Shown here: piece by piece, positions 56,753 to 64,000 of the stretch
How the letters are laid out: each line of letters opens with the position of its first letter
Numbering within the stretch: position 1 is the first letter of the stretch
DNA from: Arthrobacter sp. YN
GTDB taxonomy: Bacteria > Actinomycetota > Actinomycetes > Actinomycetales > Micrococcaceae
DNA: 64,000 bases
Assembly: GCF_002224285.1 (NCBI RefSeq)
Contig: NZ_CP022436.1
Coordinates: 1,612,001-1,676,000, forward strand
Reading direction: 5' to 3'
Notes under the pieces: generated by a model
Told to the model about the DNA's origin: nothing
What the model saw: the letters and a program-made list of their open reading frames with translations, nothing else
The model's database searches: none
Program-made: the position numbers and the translations under genes

Positions 56753-58444
56753 TGCTGTCCTTCCTCACCATCGAGTCGGCCCCCGTGCCCGCATGCTCTG
56801 CGGAATCCATGACGCCGGGGATGGTTGCCATGAACACCGCCCCCGGACCGCCGTGGCTGCCGGGTTCCAGAACCCGGACGTCGCCGCCGCGTCTTCGGGC
56901 GAGCTGCCGGACCAGCGCCAGCCCCAAACCTTGTCCAGCCCCCGAGCGTACCGGTTGTTCCGACGTCGTAAATCCTTCTGCGAAGAGCTCTTCGGGTTCG
57001 AGGCTCCCCAAACCGTCGCCCGAGTCTCCCACCACAATATGCAAGGTCCCCCGGTTGTGGTGGCCTCGTCCAGCAGTTCAATATCCACCCAGCGGTCCGC
57101 TGCGGAGCCGGCGACGGCGGCGCTCACCGCGTTGTCGATCAGGTTGCCGAGCACCGTGGTCACGTCCTGCGGATCGGCCACGTGCCCACGGACCAGCGTT
57201 TCGGGCCCGACGCGGAGGGCCACGCCGCGTTCCGAAGCCTCCACGCCCTTGGCGCCAACGAACGCCTGCAAGTACGCATCCTGCAGGAGTTCAGCCTGCT
57301 CCACCGGGAACTTCAACGGTCCCGTTGCGGAGATCCGGGCCAAGTATTCCTTAGCCGATTCGTACTGGCCGATGCTCATGAAACCCGCGATCGTGTGGAG
57401 CTGGTTGGCGAACTCGTGGCGCTGGGCGCGGAGGGCCGTGGACATGGTTCCCACGGCGTCGAGTTGGCGGGTGAGTTGCTGGAGTTCCGTACGGTCGCGC
57501 AGCATAACCACCCAGCCAAGGTCTTCCTTGCGATGCCAGGCCTTGCGCGCACTCACCACCAGAACGCGCCCGCCGGCAACAATTTCCACGGCCTCCGCGT
57601 CACGTGCTGCGGGCTGCGTGAGCTGCTTGAGTTGCCCGGGAACGGCGGCGGACGCCCAGTCCTGCCCGGTGGCATCGGGCATGTCCAGAAGCCTGGCGGC
57701 TGCGGCGTTGAACACGGAGATGCGCCCGTCCGCCGCGATACCGATCACGCCGTCGTCCACGCCTTGGAGTACCGCCACCTGGTCGTGAACGAGGGTGCTG
57801 ATTTCCTCGGGCTCTAGCCCGAGGGTGAGCCGCTGCAGCCTGCGGCGGAGCAAGAACGACGCCAGGACGCCGGCAAGCAATGCTCCGCCCGCGGTGAGGG
57901 CAATGGGTACGATGTCGCGGGCCAGGCTGTTGCTGAGAGACTCCACGGAGTAGCCGACGCTGACTTCGCCCACGATTGCTCCGGACGTGTCCGGCGAGTA
58001 CACCGGCACCTTGGCACCGGCCGATGGTCCCAACGTTCCGGTGTTGCGGGTAGTGATTTCCTCACCACCCAATGCCACCGAGGGGTCCGTGCTGACGCGT
58101 TCACCCAGCCGTGCGGTCTCCGGGTGGGCCAGCCTGAGGCCGGTTTCGTCCGTGATGACCACGAACAAGGCGCCGGTGCGGGCCCGTACCGCCTCGGCAG
58201 CTTCTTGCAGGGGACCGACGGCGAGTACTTCCGGGGGAGGCGTTCCTTCTTCTTTGCTGATGACTTGCACGCCGGACCTGACACTGGGATCCGCGGCGAC
58301 CGTCCTGGCAAGGGTGAGCGCTTGGTTCTCGGCTTCGGTGCCGATCCGTTCGTACACCAGCCAGGCATGGACCGTTCCGCTGAGCAGGACCACCAGCAGG
58401 ACAACCCCCAGCTGGAGGAGAAGGGTCTGGGTGGAAAACCGCAT
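56745..58444 (-). CDS. Citrate/dicarboxylate-type sensor histidine kinase (CitA/DcuS family), split by a one-base frameshift
   Basis: About 565 residues. Transmembrane helix near the start (LLLQLGVVLLVVLLSGTVHAW), an external sensor domain with the DcuS/CitA profile (about 35-170), a second helix, a PAS domain, an H-box with QRHEFANQLHTIAGFM, and an N-box GNLIDNAVSAA. The G-boxes continue in another frame (HIVVGDSGDGLG ... GQGLGLALVRQLA, from 57044). One extra G in the five-base run at 57048-57052 joins them as TTTGGTLHIVVGDSG; otherwise the protein lacks its ATP lid. Start ATG 58444; a TTG at 58468 is in frame. Senses a di/tricarboxylate for the adjacent regulator and transporter. Confidence 0.85.
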
Positions 58445-58600
58445 GATCCATTGAATCACTGAGCACAATGCGCAAAACGTTCGTAACGAGCAGTATTCCC
58501 AACAATTCCTGGAAACCCCTCGCCGTGACCGGCGCCACCATATCGTCTGTAGTGCGCATCACACCGACGTGGCGCCATTCACAGTAGTAAGGAGCCGGCC

Positions 58601-60097
58601 GTGCTGGTTTTGCTTGGATTCGCAATGATTGCGGTATTCATGGTCCTGATCATGACCAAAAAATTGACGCCAGTACTGGCGCTGATCATCGTCCCTACCG
58701 TCTTCGGCCTTTTCGCCGGGGCGGGCCTCGGCATCGGCGACATGGTGATGGACTCGATGAAGTCCATGACATCCACGGCCGCGCTCCTCATGTTCGCCAT
58801 CATCTACTTCGGCCTGATGATCGACGTCGGCCTGTTCGACCCCCTGGTGAAGTTCATCCTGCGCAAGCTGGGCAACGACCCCGCCAAGGTTGTCCTCGGC
58901 ACCGCGATCCTCGCCGCAGCAGTCTCCCTGGACGGCGACGGCTCCACCACCTTCATCCTCACCACTGCAGCCATGCTCCCGGTGTACCTGCGACTCAAGA
59001 TGAGCCCCGTGGTCCTCACCTGCGTCGCGGGCCTCGCCAACGGCACCATGAACATCCTCCCGTGGGGCGGACCCACCGCCCGCGCTGCGACAGCCCTGAA
59101 CCTTGATGTCAACGACGTCTTCGTCCCCATGGTCCCGTCCCTCATCGTTGGCCTCATCGTTGTCCTGGTCTTCTCTTGGCTGCTCGGTCTGCAGGAACGC
59201 AACCGCCTCCGCACCACTGCCCCCGAAATTTGGGGCGACGTCGCCGATCCTTCTGAAGCGTTCGACGGCGGCACGGGCCGCGGCGGTGCTGTCGCCGCAG
59301 GTTCGGGCCCGGGTTCAGGCTTCGGCGCCGGCAGCTTCGGCCGCAACGGTTCAACCGCAGGCAAGCCGGGAACCGGCGGAGGTGCCGGCGTCGCGATTCT
59401 CGAAGACCCTGCCACGCTGGTGGACGATCACGACACCGCCATGGCGGACACCGCGCTGGACCCCAACCGCTCCACCTTGCGTCCCAAGCTGTTCTGGTTC
59501 AACCTGGGCCTGACCGTCGCCGTCATGGTGGTCCTGGTGGCCAACATCGTTCCACTGCCGTTCGTTTTCATGGTGGGATCCGCAATCGCCCTGCTGGTCA
59601 ACTTCCCCAAGGTCAAGGACCAAGGCGCCCAGCTGATTGCCCACGCACCGTCCATCGTCGCCGTCGTCAGCATGGTCATGGCCGCCGCAGTCCTCACAGG
59701 CGTCCTCAACGGCACCGGCATGGTCAAGGCGATGTCCGAGTGGCTGGTCCAGATCATCCCCGCGGACATGGGTCCGTTCATGGCGATCATCACCGGTCTG
59801 CTCAGCATCCCCATGACCTTCTTCATGAGCAATGACGCCTTCTACTTCGGTGTCCTTCCGGTCCTCTCCGAAACCGCCGCGCACTATGGCGTGGATGCAG
59901 TGGATATGGCCCGCGCCTCCATCACCGGGCAGCCCTTCCACCTGCAGAGCCCCTTGGTTCCCGCGATCCTCCTGTTGGTGTCCCTCGCCAAGGTAGACCT
60001 GGGCGACCACCACAAGAAGGTCCTCTGGCGCACGGCAGTTGTCTCAGTGGTCATGCTGGCAGTCGGAGTCCTGACCGGAGCAATCGGCATCGGCTAA
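58601..60097 (+). CDS. CitMHS family metal-citrate:H+ symporter
   Basis: 498 residues, about a dozen transmembrane helices. Family sequences include SLDGDGSTTFILTTAAMLPVY, GLANGTMNILPWGGPTARAATAL and FFMSNDAFYFGVLPVL. CitMHS proteins take up citrate complexed with Mg2+ or Ca2+. A cytoplasmic Gly/Ala-rich loop (about 215-275, FDGGTGRGGAVAAG onward) makes it longer than usual. Start GTG 58601 with AAGGAG nine bases upstream. Divergent from the CitA/CitB-like genes, so citrate sensing probably induces it. Confidence 0.92.
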   Translation: MLVLLGFAMIAVFMVLIMTKKLTPVLALIIVPTVFGLFAGAGLGIGDMVMDSMKSMTSTAALLMFAIIYFGLMIDVGLFDPLVKFILRKLGNDPAKVVLGTAILAAAVSLDGDGSTTFILTTAAMLPVYLRLKMSPVVLTCVAGLANGTMNILPWGGPTARAATALNLDVNDVFVPMVPSLIVGLIVVLVFSWLLGLQERNRLRTTAPEIWGDVADPSEAFDGGTGRGGAVAAGSGPGSGFGAGSFGRNGSTAGKPGTGGGAGVAILEDPATLVDDHDTAMADTALDPNRSTLRPKLFWFNLGLTVAVMVVLVANIVPLPFVFMVGSAIALLVNFPKVKDQGAQLIAHAPSIVAVVSMVMAAAVLTGVLNGTGMVKAMSEWLVQIIPADMGPFMAIITGLLSIPMTFFMSNDAFYFGVLPVLSETAAHYGVDAVDMARASITGQPFHLQSPLVPAILLLVSLAKVDLGDHHKKVLWRTAVVSVVMLAVGVLTGAIGIG

Positions 60098-60160
60098 CCT
60101 GCCGCGCAGCACCCCAACCCGGGTGCGCCGAAACGCAATCCGGTCCAAGCATCCTCCCGG

Positions 60161-60182
60161 GGGCGGCCTGAAATGGCCGCCC
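60161..60182 (+). terminator. Hairpin after citMHS
   Basis: GGGCGGCC, loop TGAAAT, GGCCGCCC: a perfect eight-base GC stem 64 bases after the transporter stop, followed by TTCGG. No U-tract, but position and stability suit a terminator. Confidence 0.6.
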
Positions 60183-60188
60183 TTCGGT

Positions 60189-60267
60189 GCAAAAGGACCC
60201 AGACATCCTCCGCGTGCTGCTCCTTCGTCGCTTTGACGCACGCTTCCGGATGCCTGGGTCCTTTTGC
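60189..60267. repeat. Long inverted repeat with 20-base arms
   Basis: GCAAAAGGACCCAGACATCC (60189-60208) pairs with GGATGCCTGGGTCCTTTTGC (60248-60267), one mismatch in 20. Inside, GCGTGC and GCACGC pair again. It follows the terminator hairpin and may back it up or be a dispersed palindromic element. Confidence 0.75.
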
Positions 60268-60647
60268 GAGAGGGCACCCGCTTCAGTCCGCACAATAAAG
60301 GAAGCCCCGCCCCGCCCATCAAGCCCACCCAGCCCACGGCCCCACCCAACGGGGAAGCAAAGTCCGACATGGTCCGCCCGAGGGTCTTTTTGGTTGGGGG
60401 ATCCCGGAGCAGCGTGGGCACCGATCGCAAGGTGAGATGGGCAGGGAGGCGGCGCCCGGAGACATCCTGCCGGTCGCGTCTAAGCTGGGCCCACGCCGTC
60501 CGGGTTCCCTGGCCGAGCTTGCGAGGTTAGGGAGACGGTGGGGCGGAACGAGCGAGCGACCAAAGGATCGTGTCCGAGCGGCCGCCGAAGGCGACAACAC
60601 TCACCGAGCGGGCCGCAGCCCGCGTACGGCGGCGCACCCAAGACAAG
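60268..60647. other. Intergenic region between citMHS and gatC
   Basis: About 380 bases beyond the long inverted repeat and before the gatC promoter. No start/stop pair here gives a protein-like frame with a ribosome-binding site on either strand. I see nothing assignable. Confidence 0.5.
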
Positions 60648-60653
60648 TAGACT
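60648..60653 (+). promoter_or_regulatory. Possible -10 element (TAGACT) of gatCAB
   Basis: TAGACT fits the actinobacterial -10 (TAnnnT) and lies 38 bases before the gatC start, within a short AT-richer window. A -35 could not be recognised with confidence. Confidence 0.35.
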
Positions 60654-60690
60654 GGTTCGGAAAACCATTTGAACTTTGCAGGGGAGATCC

Positions 60691-60987
60691 ATGGCTGCGA
60701 TCAACCGTGACGACGTCGCGCATCTTGCGCGTCTGGCTCACATTGAAATGAGTGCCGAAGAACTGGACAGGATGGCTGTTGAGCTTGCTGTCATTGTGGA
60801 TTCGGTGAAGAGCGTGAGCGAAGCTGCGGGGGATGATGTCCCGGCGACGTCGCACCCGATTCCGTTGACCAATGTGTTCCGCGAGGACGTTGTGGGCCAC
60901 ACGTTCACGGCTGAGCAGGCGTTGTCCGGCGCTCCGGATGCTTACGAGAACCGTTTCAAGGTCCCGGCAATCCTGGATGAGGGCTAA
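60691..60987 (+). CDS. gatC: Aspartyl/glutamyl-tRNA amidotransferase subunit C
   Basis: 98 residues. Small linker subunit of the GatCAB amidotransferase, wrapping GatA and GatB. Typical start [22 protein letters not shown] and end [18 protein letters not shown] 60691 has GGGGAG upstream. Gene order gatC-gatA-gatB with four bases to gatA. Confidence 0.95.
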   Translation: MAAINRDDVAHLARLAHIEMSAEELDRMAVELAVIVDSVKSVSEAAGDDVPATSHPIPLTNVFREDVVGHTFTAEQALSGAPDAYENRFKVPAILDEG

Positions 60988-60991
60988 TCAC

Positions 60992-62554
60992 ATGACTGAA
61001 CTGAAGAACGAACTCATCCACCATTCCGCAGCCGATCTCGCTGGGAAGCTTGCCGCCCGTGAGGTGACCGCCGTCGAGGTGACGCAGGCGCACCTTGACC
61101 GGATCGCCCTTGTTGATGGCGGAGCCGACGGTATCCACGCATTTTTGCACGTCAACACCGAAGAGGCTTTGGCCGTTGCAGCCGAGGTTGACGCTGCCCG
61201 CGCTGCCGGTGGTTCCGCAGCTGAGGACCTGCACGCCCTCGCTGGCGTGCCGATCGCTGTGAAGGACCTCATCGTCACGATCGGCCAGCCCACGACGGCT
61301 GGTTCGAAGATCCTTGAGGGCTGGCACAGCCCGTATGACGCCACCGTAGTGAAGAAGCTGCGCGCGGCTAAGATGCCCATCCTGGGCAAGACCAACCTGG
61401 ATGAATTCGCCATGGGTTCCTCCACGGAGCACTCGGCGTACGGCCCTACCCGCAACCCGTGGGACCTGGACCGCATTCCCGGCGGTTCGGGCGGTGGCTC
61501 CGCTGCCGCCGTCGCCGCTTTCGAAGCGCCGCTGGCGCTCGGTACCGATACCGGTGGCTCGATCCGCCAGCCGGGTGCCGTCACCGGAACGGTTGGCGTG
61601 AAGCCGACGTACGGTGCTGTTTCCCGTTACGGTGCCATTGCCATGGCGTCGTCGCTGGACCAGATCGGCCCGGTTTCCCGTACGGTCCTGGACTCGGCGC
61701 TGCTGCAGGAAGTCATCGGCGGCCACGATCCCTTTGATTCCACGTCGCTGACCGATCCGTTCAACGATCTTGTTGCTGCCGCCCGGGTGGGCAACGTTGC
61801 CGGCATGAAGATCGGCATCGTGAAGGAACTTCACGGCGAGGGCTACCAGGCCGGCGTCGAGAACCGTTTCAACGAGTCGCTTCAGCTGCTGAAGGATGCC
61901 GGCGCCGAAATCGTTGAGGTTTCCTGCCCCAACCTGAAGTATGCCTTGGGTGCCTACTACCTGATCATGCCGTCCGAGGTGTCCAGCAACCTGGCTAAGT
62001 TCGACGGCGTGCGCTTCGGCATGCGCGTCCTGCCCAAGGACGGTCCCATGACCATCGAGCGCGTCATGGGTGCGACCCGTGCCGCAGGCTTCGGCGAAGA
62101 AGTGAAGCGCCGCATCATCCTCGGTACCTACGCCTTGAGCGCCGGCTACTACGACGCCTACTATGGCTCAGCTCAGAAGGTCCGCACGCTGATCCAGCGT
62201 GACTTCGACGCAGCTTTTGCGAAGGCCGACGTCCTGATCTCGCCCACGGCGCCCACCACGGCGTTCAAGCTGGGGGAGAAGCTGGATGATCCTCTGGCGA
62301 TGTACCTGAACGACGTCGCCACCATCCCCGCCAACCTCGCTGGCATCCCGGGCTTGTCACTGCCGGGTGGCCTGGCTGACGAAGACGGCCTGCCTGTTGG
62401 CATCCAGTTGCTGGCTCCTGCCCGCCAGGATGCCCGCCTGTACCGCGTGGGTGCGGTCCTCGAATCCATGCTCGAAGAGAAGTGGGGCGGTCCGATGCTT
62501 GCGCAGGCGCCTGCTCTCGGTGCAGTATCCAACACCGCCGGAGGTTCCAACTAA
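60992..62554 (+). CDS. gatA: Aspartyl/glutamyl-tRNA amidotransferase subunit A
   Basis: 520 residues. Amidase that releases ammonia from glutamine to convert Glu-tRNA(Gln) and Asp-tRNA(Asn) to the amidated forms. Amidase-signature triad K91 (in AVKDLIV), cis-Ser S166 and nucleophile S190 ([11 protein letters not shown]), 24 residues apart as in the family. ATG 60992 follows GATGAGG; the frame is open further upstream without a better start. Its stop overlaps the gatB ATG (TAATG). Confidence 0.96.
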   Translation: MTELKNELIHHSAADLAGKLAAREVTAVEVTQAHLDRIALVDGGADGIHAFLHVNTEEALAVAAEVDAARAAGGSAAEDLHALAGVPIAVKDLIVTIGQPTTAGSKILEGWHSPYDATVVKKLRAAKMPILGKTNLDEFAMGSSTEHSAYGPTRNPWDLDRIPGGSGGGSAAAVAAFEAPLALGTDTGGSIRQPGAVTGTVGVKPTYGAVSRYGAIAMASSLDQIGPVSRTVLDSALLQEVIGGHDPFDSTSLTDPFNDLVAAARVGNVAGMKIGIVKELHGEGYQAGVENRFNESLQLLKDAGAEIVEVSCPNLKYALGAYYLIMPSEVSSNLAKFDGVRFGMRVLPKDGPMTIERVMGATRAAGFGEEVKRRIILGTYALSAGYYDAYYGSAQKVRTLIQRDFDAAFAKADVLISPTAPTTAFKLGEKLDDPLAMYLNDVATIPANLAGIPGLSLPGGLADEDGLPVGIQLLAPARQDARLYRVGAVLESMLEEKWGGPMLAQAPALGAVSNTAGGSN

Positions 62555-64000
62555 TGTCCGTCGACGCAACCCTGAGCTTCGAAGAGGCCATGGAGAAGTA
62601 CGATCCCGTCCTGGGGTTCGAGGTCCACGTGGAACTCAACACCAAGACCAAGATGTTCTCCTCCGCGCCGAACGTCTTCGGTGACGAGCCGAACACCAAC
62701 GTCAACGAGGTTGACCTGGGCATGCCCGGCGTCCTGCCGGTAGTGAACAAGACGGCTGTGGAGTCCTCCATCAAGATCGGCCTTGCCCTGAACTGCAAGA
62801 TTGCCGAGTCTTGCCGCTTTGCCCGGAAGAACTACTTCTACCCGGACACCCCCAAGAACTTCCAGACCTCGCAGTACGACGAACCGATCGCCTACGACGG
62901 TTACCTCGACATCGAGCTCGAGGACGGCACGGTCTTCCGCGTGGAAATCGAACGCGCCCACATGGAGGAAGACGCTGGCAAGCTGACCCACATGGGTGGC
63001 GCTGCAGGGCGCATCCAGGGTGCCGACTACTCGCTGGTGGACTACAACCGTTCCGGTGTGCCGCTGGTGGAAATCGTCACCAAGCCGATCGAGGGCGCCG
63101 GCAGCCGTGCGCCGGAGCTGGCCAAGGCGTACGTCGCTGCTGTTCGCGAGATCGTGAAGAACCTTGGTGTTTCCGATGCCAAGATGGAGCGCGGCAACGT
63201 CCGCTGCGACGCCAACGTTTCCCTGCGCCCGCACGGCCGGGAACGCTTCGGTATCCGTTCGGAAACCAAGAACGTGAACTCGCTGCGCGCCGTCGAACAT
63301 GCCGTCCGCTACGAGATCCAGCGCCACGCTGCCGTTCTGGACTCTGGCGAGCCGGTCATCCAGGAGACGCGCCACTGGCATGAGGACACGCGTTCGACGA
63401 CGTCCGGCCGGCCCAAGTCCGACGCCGACGATTACCGCTACTTCCCGGAGCCGGACCTGGTTCCGGTTGTCGCCTCCCGAGAGTGGGTGGAGGAACTCCG
63501 CGCCACCCTTCCCGAGCCGCCGGCCGAGCGTCGCAAGCGCCTCAAGGAAGCCTGGGGCTACTCGGATCTGGAATTCCGCGATGTGGTGAACGCCGGTGTC
63601 ATGGACTCTATTGAGGAAACCATCGCAGCCGGTGCATCCGCAGATGTTGCCCGCAAGTGGTGGATGGGCGAGATCGTCGGCCGCGCCAAGGTGGCCGACG
63701 TCGATCCTTCCGAGCTCGGTGTCACGCCGCAGGTCATCGTGGAGCTGAACAAGCTGGTAGAAGACGGCAAGATCAACAACAAGATGGCCACCCAGGTCCT
63801 TGACGGCGTCCTCGCCGGCGAAGGAACCCCGGCGGAGATCGTGGAGAAGCGCGGCCTTGCCGTGGTGTCCGACGACGGTCCCCTCCTGGAAGCCATCGAC
63901 GCAGCACTGGCAGCACAGCCGGATGTCGCGGAGAAGATCCGAGGCGGCAAGGTCCAGGCCATCGGCGCGATTGTTGGCGGCGTGATGAAGGCCACCCGCG
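62554..64000 (+). CDS. gatB: Aspartyl/glutamyl-tRNA amidotransferase subunit B, partial
   Basis: Binds tRNA and performs the kinase/transamidation step. 482 codons are present and the window ends before the stop. Family motifs: [66 protein letters not shown] and the tail-domain [13 protein letters not shown] at the window edge. ATG 62554 is coupled to gatA. About 20 C-terminal residues are missing. Confidence 0.96.
   Translation, partial: MSVDATLSFEEAMEKYDPVLGFEVHVELNTKTKMFSSAPNVFGDEPNTNVNEVDLGMPGVLPVVNKTAVESSIKIGLALNCKIAESCRFARKNYFYPDTPKNFQTSQYDEPIAYDGYLDIELEDGTVFRVEIERAHMEEDAGKLTHMGGAAGRIQGADYSLVDYNRSGVPLVEIVTKPIEGAGSRAPELAKAYVAAVREIVKNLGVSDAKMERGNVRCDANVSLRPHGRERFGIRSETKNVNSLRAVEHAVRYEIQRHAAVLDSGEPVIQETRHWHEDTRSTTSGRPKSDADDYRYFPEPDLVPVVASREWVEELRATLPEPPAERRKRLKEAWGYSDLEFRDVVNAGVMDSIEETIAAGASADVARKWWMGEIVGRAKVADVDPSELGVTPQVIVELNKLVEDGKINNKMATQVLDGVLAGEGTPAEIVEKRGLAVVSDDGPLLEAIDAALAAQPDVAEKIRGGKVQAIGAIVGGVMKATR

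Overview
The window is GC-rich, densely packed actinobacterial chromosome. Gene content and order (accessory toxin region, acyl-CoA carboxylase beta/epsilon genes, birA, class III adenylate cyclase, ligA, citrate two-component system plus CitMHS, gatCAB) fit Arthrobacter sensu lato (Micrococcaceae). That assignment is inference; no rRNA or other taxonomic marker is present. No tRNA, rRNA, CRISPR array or transposase was seen.

Region 1 (1-882): the 5' part of a dicarboxylate/amino-acid:cation symporter gene on the minus strand, cut by the window edge. Region 2 (1225-11599): a polymorphic-toxin island. A WXG100 protein precedes a 1,896-residue Rhs/YD-repeat toxin that itself has a WXG100-like N-terminus, so type VII (T7SS-like) export is likely. 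Downstream are a small membrane protein (immunity candidate), an orphan second Rhs tip carrying a copy of the core, an AT-rich membrane immunity candidate, a broken toxin domain with an overlapping broken immunity gene, and an intact SUKH-type immunity gene. Region 3 (11658-19080): housekeeping genes, including a DUF885 metallopeptidase, acyl-CoA carboxylase epsilon and beta subunits, an SDR, biotin ligase, a PH-domain membrane protein and an adenylate cyclase.

Region 4 (19347-49037) is the centrepiece. Two tandem ~2,040-residue membrane-anchored proteins with Ig/cadherin-like and FN3 domains are followed by a tightly overlapping gene chain: MoxR AAA ATPase, DUF58, a transglutaminase-like protein that lacks the catalytic Cys, a zinc ribbon, RDD-FHA, PP2C phosphatase, FHA, Ser/Thr kinase, an FHA-like/HTH protein, an EssC/EccC-like FtsK ATPase with ubiquitin-like and FHA N-terminal domains, and a Pro-rich type I membrane protein. 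The first part resembles the kinase-FN3-AAA-DUF58-transglutaminase (PFNA) cluster known in bifidobacteria. Here the FN3 gene is doubled and the cluster runs straight into a T7SS-type motor ATPase, so a phospho-regulated envelope/secretion machine, perhaps serving the toxin of region 2, is a reasonable hypothesis.

Region 5 (49080-64000): ligA, an inositol-monophosphatase-like gene, an AAA ATPase, an LLM flavin monooxygenase, a GNAT, a RidA protein, a CitA/CitB-like two-component system divergent from a CitMHS citrate transporter, then gatC-gatA-gatB, with gatB cut by the window end. Three conserved genes (acyl-CoA carboxylase beta, the FHA-like/HTH protein, the citrate sensor kinase) are each split by one missing base in a C or G run. 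That pattern looks more like base-calling error than decay.
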